A DNA stretch of 30,219 nt, taken from IMG/VR virus record IMGVR_UViG_3300023174_000489, positions 1 to 30,219 of that record. One strand, given 5' to 3'. Positions 22,792-30,219 of this stretch are shown piece after piece. The position numbers and the translations under genes are program-made. The number at the start of each line of letters is the position of its first letter. Position 1 is the first letter of the stretch. Source of the DNA: a virus. A model generated the notes under the pieces. It was not told the DNA's origin. It ran no database searches and saw nothing but the letters and a program-made list of their open reading frames with translations.

Positions 22792-24551
22792 GCCATGTCA
22801 ACATCAGTGTTATATGAGGTAAAGCCACCTTCCTTGACCACTCGGAGTATGTTCTCAACACGTCCGGCTAGTTCGTCTCTGTGACTGACCAACCAGATTG
22901 ATTTGTGTCGTTCGCGGCTCATGTGTTTGAGCAAGGCCAGGCTGTTTTCTACACCCTGTGTGTCCAGGCCCGAATCAATCATTTCATCTATGAACAGCAC
23001 ATTGATAGGTTGATACAGGCTTTCAAACACATCGCGGAAGGCCCAGCTCATGCTCAGAATCAACCTATTGCGTTCACCACGACTCAAATTGTCAAAGTCC
23101 AACTCACGGCCTAACTCTTCAATCGAAACTGTGAGATCATTCTGGAACACCACAGTGTGTGGCAGGCCAATCCTGTCCAAATAGTGCGTGAGTCGGGCAT
23201 TCAAATAGCTTAGATTCTGTTCTATGATTTTTTTGCGTATGAAACTATCTTTGCTGGTCAACAGTTTGAGCAAGAAATCTTGATGTTCTTGCAATCTAGT
23301 CAGCTCATTGAGAGTATCATAGCTGACCACTTGCAAGGCCTGTCCTGCCATTTCATCAATCTGCTCGCCGTAAGGATCAGTTTCGCCATGTTTGTTTTCC
23401 AACTGTGTTTGCAGTGCGGCCAGGCTAGATCTATGATGGATAGCATCTTCCTCCTTGTCATAGAACATGGCCGGTGGCTTGCCTAGCGTGCCCAAGGCGG
23501 TGTGGGCAGTCTCAAGTTCTGATAAGAGCTGTGTATGTTCCGAGCACGCCGTTCGCGCTCCCACCAGATCTTTCTGCTTACTTTCCAATACTTGTTGGTG
23601 CTTATTGTCGTGGAATGCTTGACCGCATGTATGGCAGGTATGGCTTTCAAGTGTCGCAATCTCCTTGACAAGCTTCTCAATGCTTTTTGTCTCGCGGTCC
23701 TTATCAAGCTTCGTGCGGGAGATCTGTCCAGCCAAGTCATTAAGGTCCTTGCGCTTCTGGTCCCATATCTTGTGCGCCTTGTGGGCCTCGATCTCGGCTT
23801 CAATGTCAATCTTCTTGAGTTCCTCGAGCGCCGTTTGTAATTTTGTAATCTCTTCTTCATGTTTGGTCACCCATAATGTTTGTCTACGTCGCAAGGCTTC
23901 AATCTGTTCTTCTATGCGTTTGTTGGCCTCCTGTACAGCACGTATACGGAATTCTTCCTGTTGTATGGCCTCTTTGGTCTGTCTATTGTGTTCTTTGATA
24001 CGATCGGCACGCTCGCTCAGCAAGGTTATGCCCAAGAGTTGTTCAATGATGGTGCGTTGATCGTTGGCCTTGAGACTCAAAAACGGCTCTGTGTAGGTGT
24101 TCAAGGCCAAGATGTGTTTGAACATGTCATGGCTAAGACCCAATGTATGTTCAATGGCATCCTGGGTTTCTCGGCTGTCGCCCTGTGCTTCATCGGTGAT
24201 GGCCTGCTCTTGGTTGTTGACATAGAATCTCAGCACATTGGGCTTGCGACCACGTTCTATACGATATTCTTTGCCACTTACACTGAAGTCCAGGCTGACC
24301 AACATGTTCTTGCCATTGGTCTTGTTGACCAAGTTGTCTTTGCGTATGTTTGAAAGAGCTTGGCCATACAGGCTGTAGCTGAGTGCATTGATTATGGTGG
24401 TCTTGCCTGTGCCGTTACGGCTACCGTCTCCGCCCAAGTCTAAATTTTCACCCAATACAAGTGTTAAGTCCTTGCGATCAAAATCAATTCCCTGTGTAGC
24501 ATTGCCTACACTCATGAAATTTTTTACGGTAAGATTTTTAATTTGTATCAT
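22788..24551 (-). CDS. 46: Recombination nuclease subunit gp46 (Rad50/SbcC-like ATPase)
   Basis: Walker A is at residues 46-52 (NGTGKTT, within an extended GENLDLGGDGSRNGTGKTT loop). Long coiled-coil arms flank a zinc hook CHTCGQ near residue 305. The ABC signature LSRGERNRL lies near 489 and Walker B VLFIDEMID near 517. A D-loop SGLDTQG and switch histidine WLVSHRDE follow. Length 587 is close to T4 gp46 (560 aa). With gp47 it resects DNA ends for recombination-dependent replication. ATG 24551 lies within the 3' end of the preceding SGNH-like gene (14-nt overlap). Confidence 0.97.
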   Translation of the reverse strand: MIQIKNLTVKNFMSVGNATQGIDFDRKDLTLVLGENLDLGGDGSRNGTGKTTIINALSYSLYGQALSNIRKDNLVNKTNGKNMLVSLDFSVSGKEYRIERGRKPNVLRFYVNNQEQAITDEAQGDSRETQDAIEHTLGLSHDMFKHILALNTYTEPFLSLKANDQRTIIEQLLGITLLSERADRIKEHNRQTKEAIQQEEFRIRAVQEANKRIEEQIEALRRRQTLWVTKHEEEITKLQTALEELKKIDIEAEIEAHKAHKIWDQKRKDLNDLAGQISRTKLDKDRETKSIEKLVKEIATLESHTCHTCGQAFHDNKHQQVLESKQKDLVGARTACSEHTQLLSELETAHTALGTLGKPPAMFYDKEEDAIHHRSSLAALQTQLENKHGETDPYGEQIDEMAGQALQVVSYDTLNELTRLQEHQDFLLKLLTSKDSFIRKKIIEQNLSYLNARLTHYLDRIGLPHTVVFQNDLTVSIEELGRELDFDNLSRGERNRLILSMSWAFRDVFESLYQPINVLFIDEMIDSGLDTQGVENSLALLKHMSRERHKSIWLVSHRDELAGRVENILRVVKEGGFTSYNTDVDMA

Positions 24552-25233
24552 CTGTTGATAAGTTTAACATAGTTGAGTAATGATCGCAAGCGGTTTTAAT
24601 AATTGTCGGATCAGAAATATGATAAAACGGTCTTGTAATAGTTGCATCATAGTGGTCCCAAAGATTGTATGTTGCTTCACGATCTTTGTAACCAAAATTC
24701 CAAATCTTAGAATCTGTAAAATTTTTGTGCTCAAACCCACCTCTGGACCAGATCCAATTTTTAACTTTGCTAGAATTTATTAGCTCAAGGGTGCTACAAA
24801 TAAAAAGATAATTTTTTTCAACCTCGGTGTCAATGTTGATAAAATTTTTAAAAAAAGTTTTAATTAAGTTTGCCTGTGATTGATCCAAATACAAAGTATT
24901 TTCTGGAGTCAACCACGACGTGCATATCATTTGCCGGTCTTGATCCGGAAATGAACGATTCCAGTAGTTTTTGTACCCAGGAAATTTTTCTGCCGAGTGA
25001 TTGATCACAAATTCGTTACGAACAGAACTGGTAGCATGATATATGAGATATTCGCAGTTGTTTTTTAAGGCTTCTTTTACTTGTAGATATATTTGAAAAT
25101 TACTAGCACCCGGACTGGCCAAATTAATTACATCAAGAGTATCATGAGTCTTTTGGAATTGTGTCGCCCAGCCGCCCGGGTATTCGATATCGATTGAACA
25201 AAAACTGTCTCCGCAAATATACAAAGTTTTCAT
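24538..25233 (-). CDS. SGNH-hydrolase-like cargo protein, 231 aa
   Basis: The N-terminus MKTLYICGDSFCSIDIEYPG contains the GDS block I of SGNH/GDSL hydrolases (Ser10). NLASPGASN (37-45) fits block II. A late D-P (208-209) and His218 in CDHYS could supply the acid and base. The product is AT-rich, soluble and without a signal peptide. It lies between the glycosyltransferase-like gene and gp46, overlapping both (4 nt and 14 nt). A role in removing or adding acyl groups on surface sugars is a guess. A second, unrelated-looking SGNH-like protein is encoded at 27439-28350. Confidence 0.7.
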   Translation of the reverse strand: MKTLYICGDSFCSIDIEYPGGWATQFQKTHDTLDVINLASPGASNFQIYLQVKEALKNNCEYLIYHATSSVRNEFVINHSAEKFPGYKNYWNRSFPDQDRQMICTSWLTPENTLYLDQSQANLIKTFFKNFINIDTEVEKNYLFICSTLELINSSKVKNWIWSRGGFEHKNFTDSKIWNFGYKDREATYNLWDHYDATITRPFYHISDPTIIKTACDHYSTMLNLSTDDTN

Positions 25234-26375
25234 GATAACATATTTTTTAATTTACCCAATTCATTTGCTTGAAAAGTGAACAGATGATTGAAATTGTGTT
25301 CGACAATGGGTTGCATCTGTGTTGCTAAATTTTTCCAGTCCTGATGAGCCAAATATTTTAAATTGTCTATGATTATTTTACTTCTTTCGTAGCAAGACTC
25401 TTTGTTATCATAGCTTTCGTCCCAAAAACTATCAAATGTTTTGAATCCACAATCTTTCAAAAAATTCAAATTATTTTTTGGACCTAAAATCATAAAAGGC
25501 ATGTGGTTGACCAGGGCCTTCCATGTTTTTTCAGTCACAAATGGATATGGATAATTGCCCACAGTTTCAGTCACGATGTAGACCAGCGATTGTTGCAAAA
25601 AACTAGCACAAAAATCTATGTTAGAGGAGTTAGTCATATCTCCTTCAATCTCTTTAGATTTAATAGGAATAGATAATTGCGTTGAATACTCTACATGTAG
25701 TAGTTTTGATGCTTTGCATGAAGATAAATTTTCATTGATTCTAGTAAACGGTTCTGTTTTTCTAAAGTGTATTTTAGAATTTTTTATTGATTTGGTATTT
25801 TTTAAATCAGAGTACCAGGGTGGGCTACAATTAGTATGATATGATATCATTCCTTTATCAATTAAATTGCTTTGATACAACAATGCTATAAATGTTTTCC
25901 GGTGAAATCGTTCTGATCCGTTTAGACAACTATACAAAAAAGATTTTTTTGTAGATTTTATTGTTGTTTTGTTCAACTTTGATATATCTGGGTAGGTATA
26001 CCATAGTGCAAAATTAATAATTTTAGGGCATGATAGATTTTTAATTTCGCAACAATGAAAAATTTCTTCTTCTATGCCAGGAAAATTTGTTATCATGACA
26101 ATATGATCGGTACTGAGATTCAATTCAGATATGATTTCAAACAAATTATATATGGTGTTGCCCGGGCCAGAAAGAGATGGATAATAATCAATGTCATGTA
26201 ATGTAATTAAAAGGCGCTCGTGCGGGGTGAAAACTTTATCTTTGTATTGGTGCAGATTGTCATATAAATTATTCAAATCGTAATCAGTTCGTGCTAATAC
26301 AATCACATCAACCACAGATAGATTGCTAGGAAAGTTTTCAGCGATTGTGGAGGAAGAAAAATGTAGGTCTTTCAT
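25230..26375 (-). CDS. Glycosyltransferase-like protein, 381 aa
   Basis: The middle contains SFLYSCLNGSERFHRKTFIA, and the C-terminal third contains VTETVGNYPYPFVTEKTWKA then LVNHMPFMILGPKNNLNFLK then GFKTFDSFWDESYD. The VTET...FVTEKTWKxL...PFxxxG...L...GFxTF...YD pattern is that of phage and bacterial glycosyltransferases of the GT10/exostosin-like kind. The N-terminal part (NLYDNLHQYKDKVFTPHERL) is unassigned. It is AT-rich and is inserted between gp47 and gp46. No good ribosome site is seen. Sugar donor and acceptor are unknown. Confidence 0.65.
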   Translation of the reverse strand: MKDLHFSSSTIAENFPSNLSVVDVIVLARTDYDLNNLYDNLHQYKDKVFTPHERLLITLHDIDYYPSLSGPGNTIYNLFEIISELNLSTDHIVMITNFPGIEEEIFHCCEIKNLSCPKIINFALWYTYPDISKLNKTTIKSTKKSFLYSCLNGSERFHRKTFIALLYQSNLIDKGMISYHTNCSPPWYSDLKNTKSIKNSKIHFRKTEPFTRINENLSSCKASKLLHVEYSTQLSIPIKSKEIEGDMTNSSNIDFCASFLQQSLVYIVTETVGNYPYPFVTEKTWKALVNHMPFMILGPKNNLNFLKDCGFKTFDSFWDESYDNKESCYERSKIIIDNLKYLAHQDWKNLATQMQPIVEHNFNHLFTFQANELGKLKNMLS

Positions 26376-26429
26376 AACAGTAGACTTTATGTTGATTGAG
26401 AGTCTTATTTTGACTCAGGTGGTTTATGA

Positions 26430-27446
26430 TTATATGGATTGATATATTTTTAATAATAATTTGGGATCATAAAACTCACTTTCAATGTTGGTCAGCTGAT
26501 CGGTAACAATTTGATCTACACTTTCAAACTTGACTTCTCCTGGAGCCATGTCGGCATCTACGGCGGTGCTCTTTACTGGGATCAAAGCCATCTCTCTTAG
26601 ATTGTAATCCTTGACAAAGGTATCTTTGATAAAATTGGCTTCCTCATAACTAATATCAATATCTAATTCTACACGCACATGCATATTTGGTGATAACAAC
26701 GTTGGAGCATGATCAATAACTTGACTGAGCTTCAAAACCTTGTAAAGAGGTTGGCCGGACCAGGAATGATATTGTGGAACACCTCCCCATTCCAAGATCA
26801 TCATGCCACGCTGGTCATCACCGGCATCGGCATAATTGTGTGGGAAGCAGTTGCCAATGTAATGCACATTTTTCTTTTGTTGACGCAAATGAAAGTGTCC
26901 AGAAAACACACGTTCAAAGTTACCAAAGTGATCTACCTGTATGTCGCCGTGATCGGGCATTTCTACCATGGCGTTCATCTTGAAGTGCGGCAACTCAAAA
27001 TGTCCAAACATATACTGACCCTTGAGTTTTGGTATGCGTCGGTGATCATCTCCTACCAGCCATGGAGCAATCACCACATCACCATCCTCAAACCAATCGT
27101 TTACGATCTGAATGTTGGGTATGTGTCTGGCCCATTCGGTACTATAGATATCACGCTTGTCGCGATAATATAAATCGTGATTGCCAGGAATAAAGTAAAA
27201 GCGGTCAAAGGCCGCTGATAGTTTTTCTAGACTACGCAGGCTGTACTGCAAGGTCTGCATGTTGATAGCAGCACGCTGGTGGCTCCAGTCGCCCAGAAAC
27301 ATGCCAGTTTCACAACCGTTGGCCTTGGCCGTCTTTATAAACCAATCAATGAAATCACTACAGTCTTGATTGTGGACCAGGCTGTTTGACTTCAAGCCAA
27401 AGTGGATATCGGTACAGACTGCTACTTTGCGAAACAAATTAGACAT
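26430..27446 (-). CDS. 47: Recombination nuclease subunit gp47 (Mre11/SbcD-like)
   Basis: The metallophosphoesterase motifs are in order: D13-x-H15 (CTDIHFG), GD at 52-53, GNHD at 88-91, GHF at 148-150 and GHFH at 183-186. Length 338 matches T4 gp47 (339 aa). It forms the nuclease of the gp46/gp47 complex and supplies 3' single-stranded ends for strand invasion in phage recombination-dependent replication. The ATG overlaps the upstream SGNH-like gene by 8 nt. A 54-nt gap after it separates it from the inserted cargo. Composition is less AT-rich than its neighbours. Confidence 0.97.
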   Translation of the reverse strand: MSNLFRKVAVCTDIHFGLKSNSLVHNQDCSDFIDWFIKTAKANGCETGMFLGDWSHQRAAINMQTLQYSLRSLEKLSAAFDRFYFIPGNHDLYYRDKRDIYSTEWARHIPNIQIVNDWFEDGDVVIAPWLVGDDHRRIPKLKGQYMFGHFELPHFKMNAMVEMPDHGDIQVDHFGNFERVFSGHFHLRQQKKNVHYIGNCFPHNYADAGDDQRGMMILEWGGVPQYHSWSGQPLYKVLKLSQVIDHAPTLLSPNMHVRVELDIDISYEEANFIKDTFVKDYNLREMALIPVKSTAVDADMAPGEVKFESVDQIVTDQLTNIESEFYDPKLLLKIYQSI

Positions 27447-28350
27447 AATTTAATTTTTTAAAATGATACAATAGGTGATCGGCCAGCTTCTCGTGAGACT
27501 TTGGACCAAAATGCAAAGAATCGTTGCCAAGATCTTGATTGATATCTGGAATATAGCAATATTCTTTGTATTTTGTATATTCGGTCATGAGCTTGTAATA
27601 CAGCACATCCTTGACATCCAACGAGGTCAAAACAAATTTGGCTTTTTTGCTTCGGAGATATCGAACACCAAGATTCAATAGGTAGCAGTGTTTGTAAAAT
27701 ATTTGTAAGTCGTCATAAAACAGAACTGCAAATTTATTATCACAATTATTTAAAATTTTGTCTTCTGGGTCATTATCGAAAGATCTGGCAAGTCTGATTC
27801 TGTAAGGTGTAGTAATTTGCCAGATCACTAAATCTTGTGGTTGTACATCAGCATTAACCAAATGACCTAGACTCCAATCAAGACTTGATCCCGGCTCGGT
27901 TACACTTTGCAAAGACCGATGCAATGTGCGAGACAAAATATTACTGTAACGTAGATCAGTCTGATCTAGACCCGTACCATGGCTGTGACTGCAACCAAAT
28001 ACCCAGAGGTTTTTTTGTTTTTTTGATGATACTTTGATCAGATCGCGATCTACAAAATTTAATTCGGGTTCCGTGACAAAATTAGTAACCAAATGAAAAT
28101 GACTAAGAAAGTTTAGCATTGACTTGGTTTCCATGTAAATGTCTGATTGCTTGTCAAATCCGTCTGATAAGAAATTAATTTTTTTGAATTGATCAGCAAT
28201 TGAAATTATTTCTCGACTAGATAGATCCCCGAGAGAAGTATGATATTCAGATTCTGTCAGAGTGTTTTGTACGTTATCTAATAATTTAGATTTGGAATTA
28301 ATCTCATTGAAATCAACAGAAGGATTAAAAATATGTAGAATGTCGGGCAT
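27439..28350 (-). CDS. SGNH-like protein with GCSHS motif, 303 aa
   Basis: After a charged N-terminal 110 residues comes NLWVFGCSHSHGTGLD (Ser121 as the likely nucleophile in a GCSHS variant of GDS). GSSLDWSLGHL and DLVIWQITTPYR fit blocks II and III. Near the end DSLHFGPKSHEKLADHL gives the D277-x-x-H280 dyad. These are the hallmarks of the SGNH fold in phage-encoded proteins. The gene is AT-rich and lies between the gp55-like and gp47 genes, overlapping gp47 by 8 nt. It may act on sugar acyl groups; substrates are unknown. It lacks a signal peptide. Confidence 0.75.
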   Translation of the reverse strand: MPDILHIFNPSVDFNEINSKSKLLDNVQNTLTESEYHTSLGDLSSREIISIADQFKKINFLSDGFDKQSDIYMETKSMLNFLSHFHLVTNFVTEPELNFVDRDLIKVSSKKQKNLWVFGCSHSHGTGLDQTDLRYSNILSRTLHRSLQSVTEPGSSLDWSLGHLVNADVQPQDLVIWQITTPYRIRLARSFDNDPEDKILNNCDNKFAVLFYDDLQIFYKHCYLLNLGVRYLRSKKAKFVLTSLDVKDVLYYKLMTEYTKYKEYCYIPDINQDLGNDSLHFGPKSHEKLADHLLYHFKKLNYV

Positions 28351-28361
28351 GCACTATTATA

Positions 28362-29264
28362 CTATTCTTCTGTGACGATTACAACCTCACTGGCTATCAT
28401 GTTTGGATTCTTTTTACCAGCATTTTGTCGGGTCCAGGACGGATTGAGTCCAGCCTGCTCCAGCATGTCATCTCTGATGTTTTGATTTTTCTTTTCTAGA
28501 TTCAAGATGCGGGTGAAACTATTTGTAATGGCTGCAGTGTAGTAGGCAAACGGATTTTGCGATTTTGATTCGTCAAACTGCAGGCCAATCTGGCTGAGTT
28601 GTAGCAAGGCTTGTCCTCGCATTTCTTCGTTGTAGGTATATCCACGCCAGTTTGATCTTGTGGCATAGCGTTCACACAGCTTGATAAACATGGTGGCCAA
28701 AGTGCGAGTCATGGTGCCGTGATCTTTTGAAAACTCACCCTGGTCCAAGTCTCCGCGCCAGTGACTTTTGCCCACGATGTATGGAGTCTTGCTTTCATCT
28801 ATGCGATAGTGATAAAACGGCGGAAAGTTCAGGCGAACATGTTTTTCGTCCAGTACAGGAACCTCCAGCAGTTCAGCCAAAGGGTCGTCCTCATCCAACA
28901 CGTCCAACTCAAATATGTCTTCGATTTTCTTTTTCTTTTGTTGACTCTTGGGCACTTTTTTGGGTGCCATGGGTATGTGTTCCCAGCAGGTAATACGGAA
29001 TACCAGATCTGTGTTGGGGATTTTTTTGGGGTCTATGACCTGCCCAGTTTCGCGCTTGATGCGATCGGCACGGTTTCTGCGTGCTTCGGCCGTGGTCCTT
29101 TGATTGATTTTTTCCACTGTGGGTAGTATTATATCGTACTGGTGATCTTGCACAGGATCACGAAAGACACAGTAGGTATTTTTGCTTAGATGTATCTGCT
29201 TTAAGATGTCTCTGTTGTTGAGATAGTTGGTTTTTGCTGGGGTCCTTGTGGGCGTGGTTGACAC
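28362..29264 (-). CDS. 55: Late-transcription sigma factor gp55-like, 300 aa
   Basis: It starts at GTG 29264 with AGGAG 7 nt upstream. The N-terminus (KTNYLNNRDILKQIHLSKNT) and the C-terminal part (TLATMFIKLCERYATRSNWR, then GYTYNEEMRGQALLQLSQIG, then FDESKSQNPFAYYTAAITNS) match the gp55 plan (YxNNKELLxxI ... FxGYT...EM...G...F...K..NP.AY...). The central region is a long insertion with lysines and acidics (KSQQKKKKIEDIF) that T4 gp55 (185 aa) lacks. It would bind host RNA polymerase at NATAAATA late promoters. A late-type box lies just upstream of its own start. Confidence 0.88.
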   Translation of the reverse strand: MSTTPTRTPAKTNYLNNRDILKQIHLSKNTYCVFRDPVQDHQYDIILPTVEKINQRTTAEARRNRADRIKRETGQVIDPKKIPNTDLVFRITCWEHIPMAPKKVPKSQQKKKKIEDIFELDVLDEDDPLAELLEVPVLDEKHVRLNFPPFYHYRIDESKTPYIVGKSHWRGDLDQGEFSKDHGTMTRTLATMFIKLCERYATRSNWRGYTYNEEMRGQALLQLSQIGLQFDESKSQNPFAYYTAAITNSFTRILNLEKKNQNIRDDMLEQAGLNPSWTRQNAGKKNPNMIASEVVIVTEE

Positions 29265-29283
29265 TAAAATTCTCCTGAGATAT

Positions 29284-29291
29284 TATTTATT
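29284..29291 (-). promoter_or_regulatory. Late promoter box AATAAATA upstream of the gp55-like gene
   Basis: This minus-strand NATAAATA match lies 19 bp before GTG 29264, leaving a short leader with AGGAG. It suggests that the sigma factor transcribes its own operon late in infection. Confidence 0.55.
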
Positions 29292-29346
29292 GTAGCACAA
29301 AATGCCAGGTTGTCAACCTTTCTTTAACTGAGCCTATTTTGTTTTG

Positions 29347-29354
29347 GTTAAATA
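29347..29354 (+). promoter_or_regulatory. TAAATA box (GTTAAATA) 4 nt before ATG 29359
   Basis: GTTAAATA is followed by TAAG and ATG on the plus strand, with no Shine-Dalgarno. This repeats the pattern at 8413 and 13821. It deviates from NATAAATA at one base. Confidence 0.4.
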
Positions 29355-29358
29355 TAAG

Positions 29359-29739
29359 ATGCTGAATACAAACACACAACTAACTCTAGATCCTGTCACA
29401 AACAGTTTGGCACCCGTTGAAATGCCGGCCCGCACAACTTTGGCAGATATGGCTAAAATTAGACATATACACAGCGACGGCGTGTATATAAAGGCCTATC
29501 GAGTACCGGCTGGATTAAAAATTTATTCTAAGCGATTCCCCAATGATCATGTGACCATATTAGGGCAAGGCAGTGTAGTAGTAGAAAACGGCGACAAAAA
29601 ATTAAAATTTTTAGCTCCAGCACATTTTGTGTTTGAGGCAATGACACGTTACACCATCCACACGCTGGAAGATTCCGTATGGTATTGTGTTCACGCAACA
29701 ACCGAAACAGATCCAGCTACATTAGCTGAAATGTATTAA
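29359..29739 (+). CDS. Cupin-fold small protein, 126 aa
   Basis: The frame opens at TTG 29344, but ATG 29359 (MLNTNTQLTLDPVTNSLAPV) is the better start, 4 nt after a TAAATA box. The core GVYIKAYRVPAGLKIYSKRF, then HVTILGQGSVVVENGDKK and PAHFVFEAMTRYTIHTLEDS, is a single cupin barrel. Histidine 69 (HVTILGQG) and a later histidine (YTIHTLED) might bind a metal. Single-domain cupins occur in many aquatic T4-like phages with no known role. It diverges from the gp55-like gene and precedes a large probable virion gene. Confidence 0.75.
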   Translation: MLNTNTQLTLDPVTNSLAPVEMPARTTLADMAKIRHIHSDGVYIKAYRVPAGLKIYSKRFPNDHVTILGQGSVVVENGDKKLKFLAPAHFVFEAMTRYTIHTLEDSVWYCVHATTETDPATLAEMY

Positions 29740-29757
29740 GCATAACAAGGATAGAGC

Positions 29758-30219
29758 ATGGGTGTTGAAGATTTTGCCGGCGCTACAGACAGTCTCGGAG
29801 ATTTAGCTACACAAGCCTTTGATGTAGCGTCAGAGACATTGTCAGACGGTTTTGAATTTTTGTCTGACGGGTTTAATGAACTGCAAGAACAGGTAGGGAG
29901 TTTTGCTGGCGACGCCGAGTGGTTTAATGCCAACAGTTTTGGTGACATATTTGACATTGGAGAACTTACGCCTCTGGGTGACCTGGGCGGTGCAGGATTC
30001 CCAAGCCCGTTTGATTCAGTCACAAACTTTTTTGGTGATCTCCGAGACAGTGTTCTAGGACCAGAATTACTGGCCGGACCTGGATCGGGTACCTTTGGCA
30101 TAAGCAACCTGATCAGTGGTGTGCCTGGGGTCAGTGCTATCACATCCAATTTACCTTCAGCAATTACTCAACAGATCACCGGCACCGCGATCAAGACCGC
30201 AACAAATCTGGTCAGCAGT
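29758..30219 (+). CDS. Probable virion protein (partial, C-terminus beyond window)
   Basis: The frame is open from ATG 29758 to the window end (154 codons), with AAGGA 9 nt upstream. The product begins MGVEDFAGATDSLGDLATQA and is rich in Gly, Asp, Phe and Ser, with amphipathic FDVASETLSDGFEFLSDGF and Pro/Gly-rich GPELLAGPGSG. There is no enzyme motif and no signal peptide. The composition resembles long structural or tail-associated proteins of aquatic phages. The antisense 137-aa frame at 29736-30149 is a shadow. Function is unknown. Confidence 0.65.
   Translation, partial: MGVEDFAGATDSLGDLATQAFDVASETLSDGFEFLSDGFNELQEQVGSFAGDAEWFNANSFGDIFDIGELTPLGDLGGAGFPSPFDSVTNFFGDLRDSVLGPELLAGPGSGTFGISNLISGVPGVSAITSNLPSAITQQITGTAIKTATNLVSS

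Noticed and set aside
29736-30149. 137-codon minus-strand frame at the right end
   Set aside because: The plus strand has a better frame with ATG and AAGGA running to the window edge; the minus frame is Pro/Ser-rich and lacks a ribosome site.
1-30219. tRNA genes and CRISPR arrays
   Set aside because: No T-arm with matching acceptor was found by eye. The 63-bp repeats are coding and in frame, without spacers.

Overview
The window is a piece of the genome of a tailed phage of the T4-like (contractile-tail, T4 core gene) type. The main evidence is a syntenic capsid block in the T4 order (portal gp20, two small/acidic prohead-core candidates, protease gp21, scaffold gp22, major capsid gp23). It is joined by the recombination nuclease pair gp46/gp47, a gp55-like late sigma factor, a gp26-like baseplate protein, and repeated T4-type late promoter boxes (NATAAATA). 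The beta-repeat tail proteins, the cupin, the GIY-YIG nuclease and the glycosyltransferase-like cargo are typical of T4-like phages from aquatic habitats. The host cannot be named from this sequence.

Layout. Positions 1-6808, minus strand, hold a tail-fibre/virion surface module of five genes. The first is a giant fibre gene running off the left edge, with about 27 copies of a 21-residue repeat. Positions 6808-8280, minus, hold a GT42/DUF115-like protein and a virion protein, separated by a strong hairpin terminator. Positions 8426-9571, plus, hold a TPR-glycosyltransferase, closed by a bidirectional terminator. Positions 9642-15662, minus, are the head module (23, 22, 21, acidic core protein, small protein, 20), preceded by a 691-residue tape-measure-like protein with a peptidase-like C-terminal domain (15683-17758). 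Positions 17782-20109, plus, hold the gp26-like baseplate gene, a tiny partner and three conserved-looking unknowns. Positions 20110-20511 carry no convincing gene but several hairpins. Positions 20512-29264, minus, are one tightly overlapping operon: gp55-like sigma, SGNH-like, gp47, glycosyltransferase-like, SGNH-like, gp46, three accessory genes and a GIY-YIG nuclease. Positions 29359 to the end, plus, hold a cupin and a truncated probable virion gene.

How it works together. The gp55-like sigma factor would direct late transcription from the NATAAATA boxes found upstream of the tail, portal, tape-measure and small core genes, and also of its own gene. gp46/gp47 would process DNA ends for recombination-dependent replication. 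The head module builds and matures the prohead. The fibre module supplies receptor-binding surfaces. The glycosyltransferase-like, SGNH-like and methyltransferase-like genes look like accessory cargo that could decorate the virion or alter host surface sugars; that role is inference.

Most unusual signals: (i) five genes in which a TAAATA box sits only 4-7 nt before the ATG with no Shine-Dalgarno, suggesting leaderless late mRNAs; (ii) the 63-bp repeat array and duplicated cassette in the giant fibre gene; (iii) a terminator hairpin whose arm contains the next gene's ribosome binding site; (iv) a hairpin-rich 400-nt non-coding stretch beside a homing-type nuclease; (v) AT-rich cargo genes threaded between core recombination genes.
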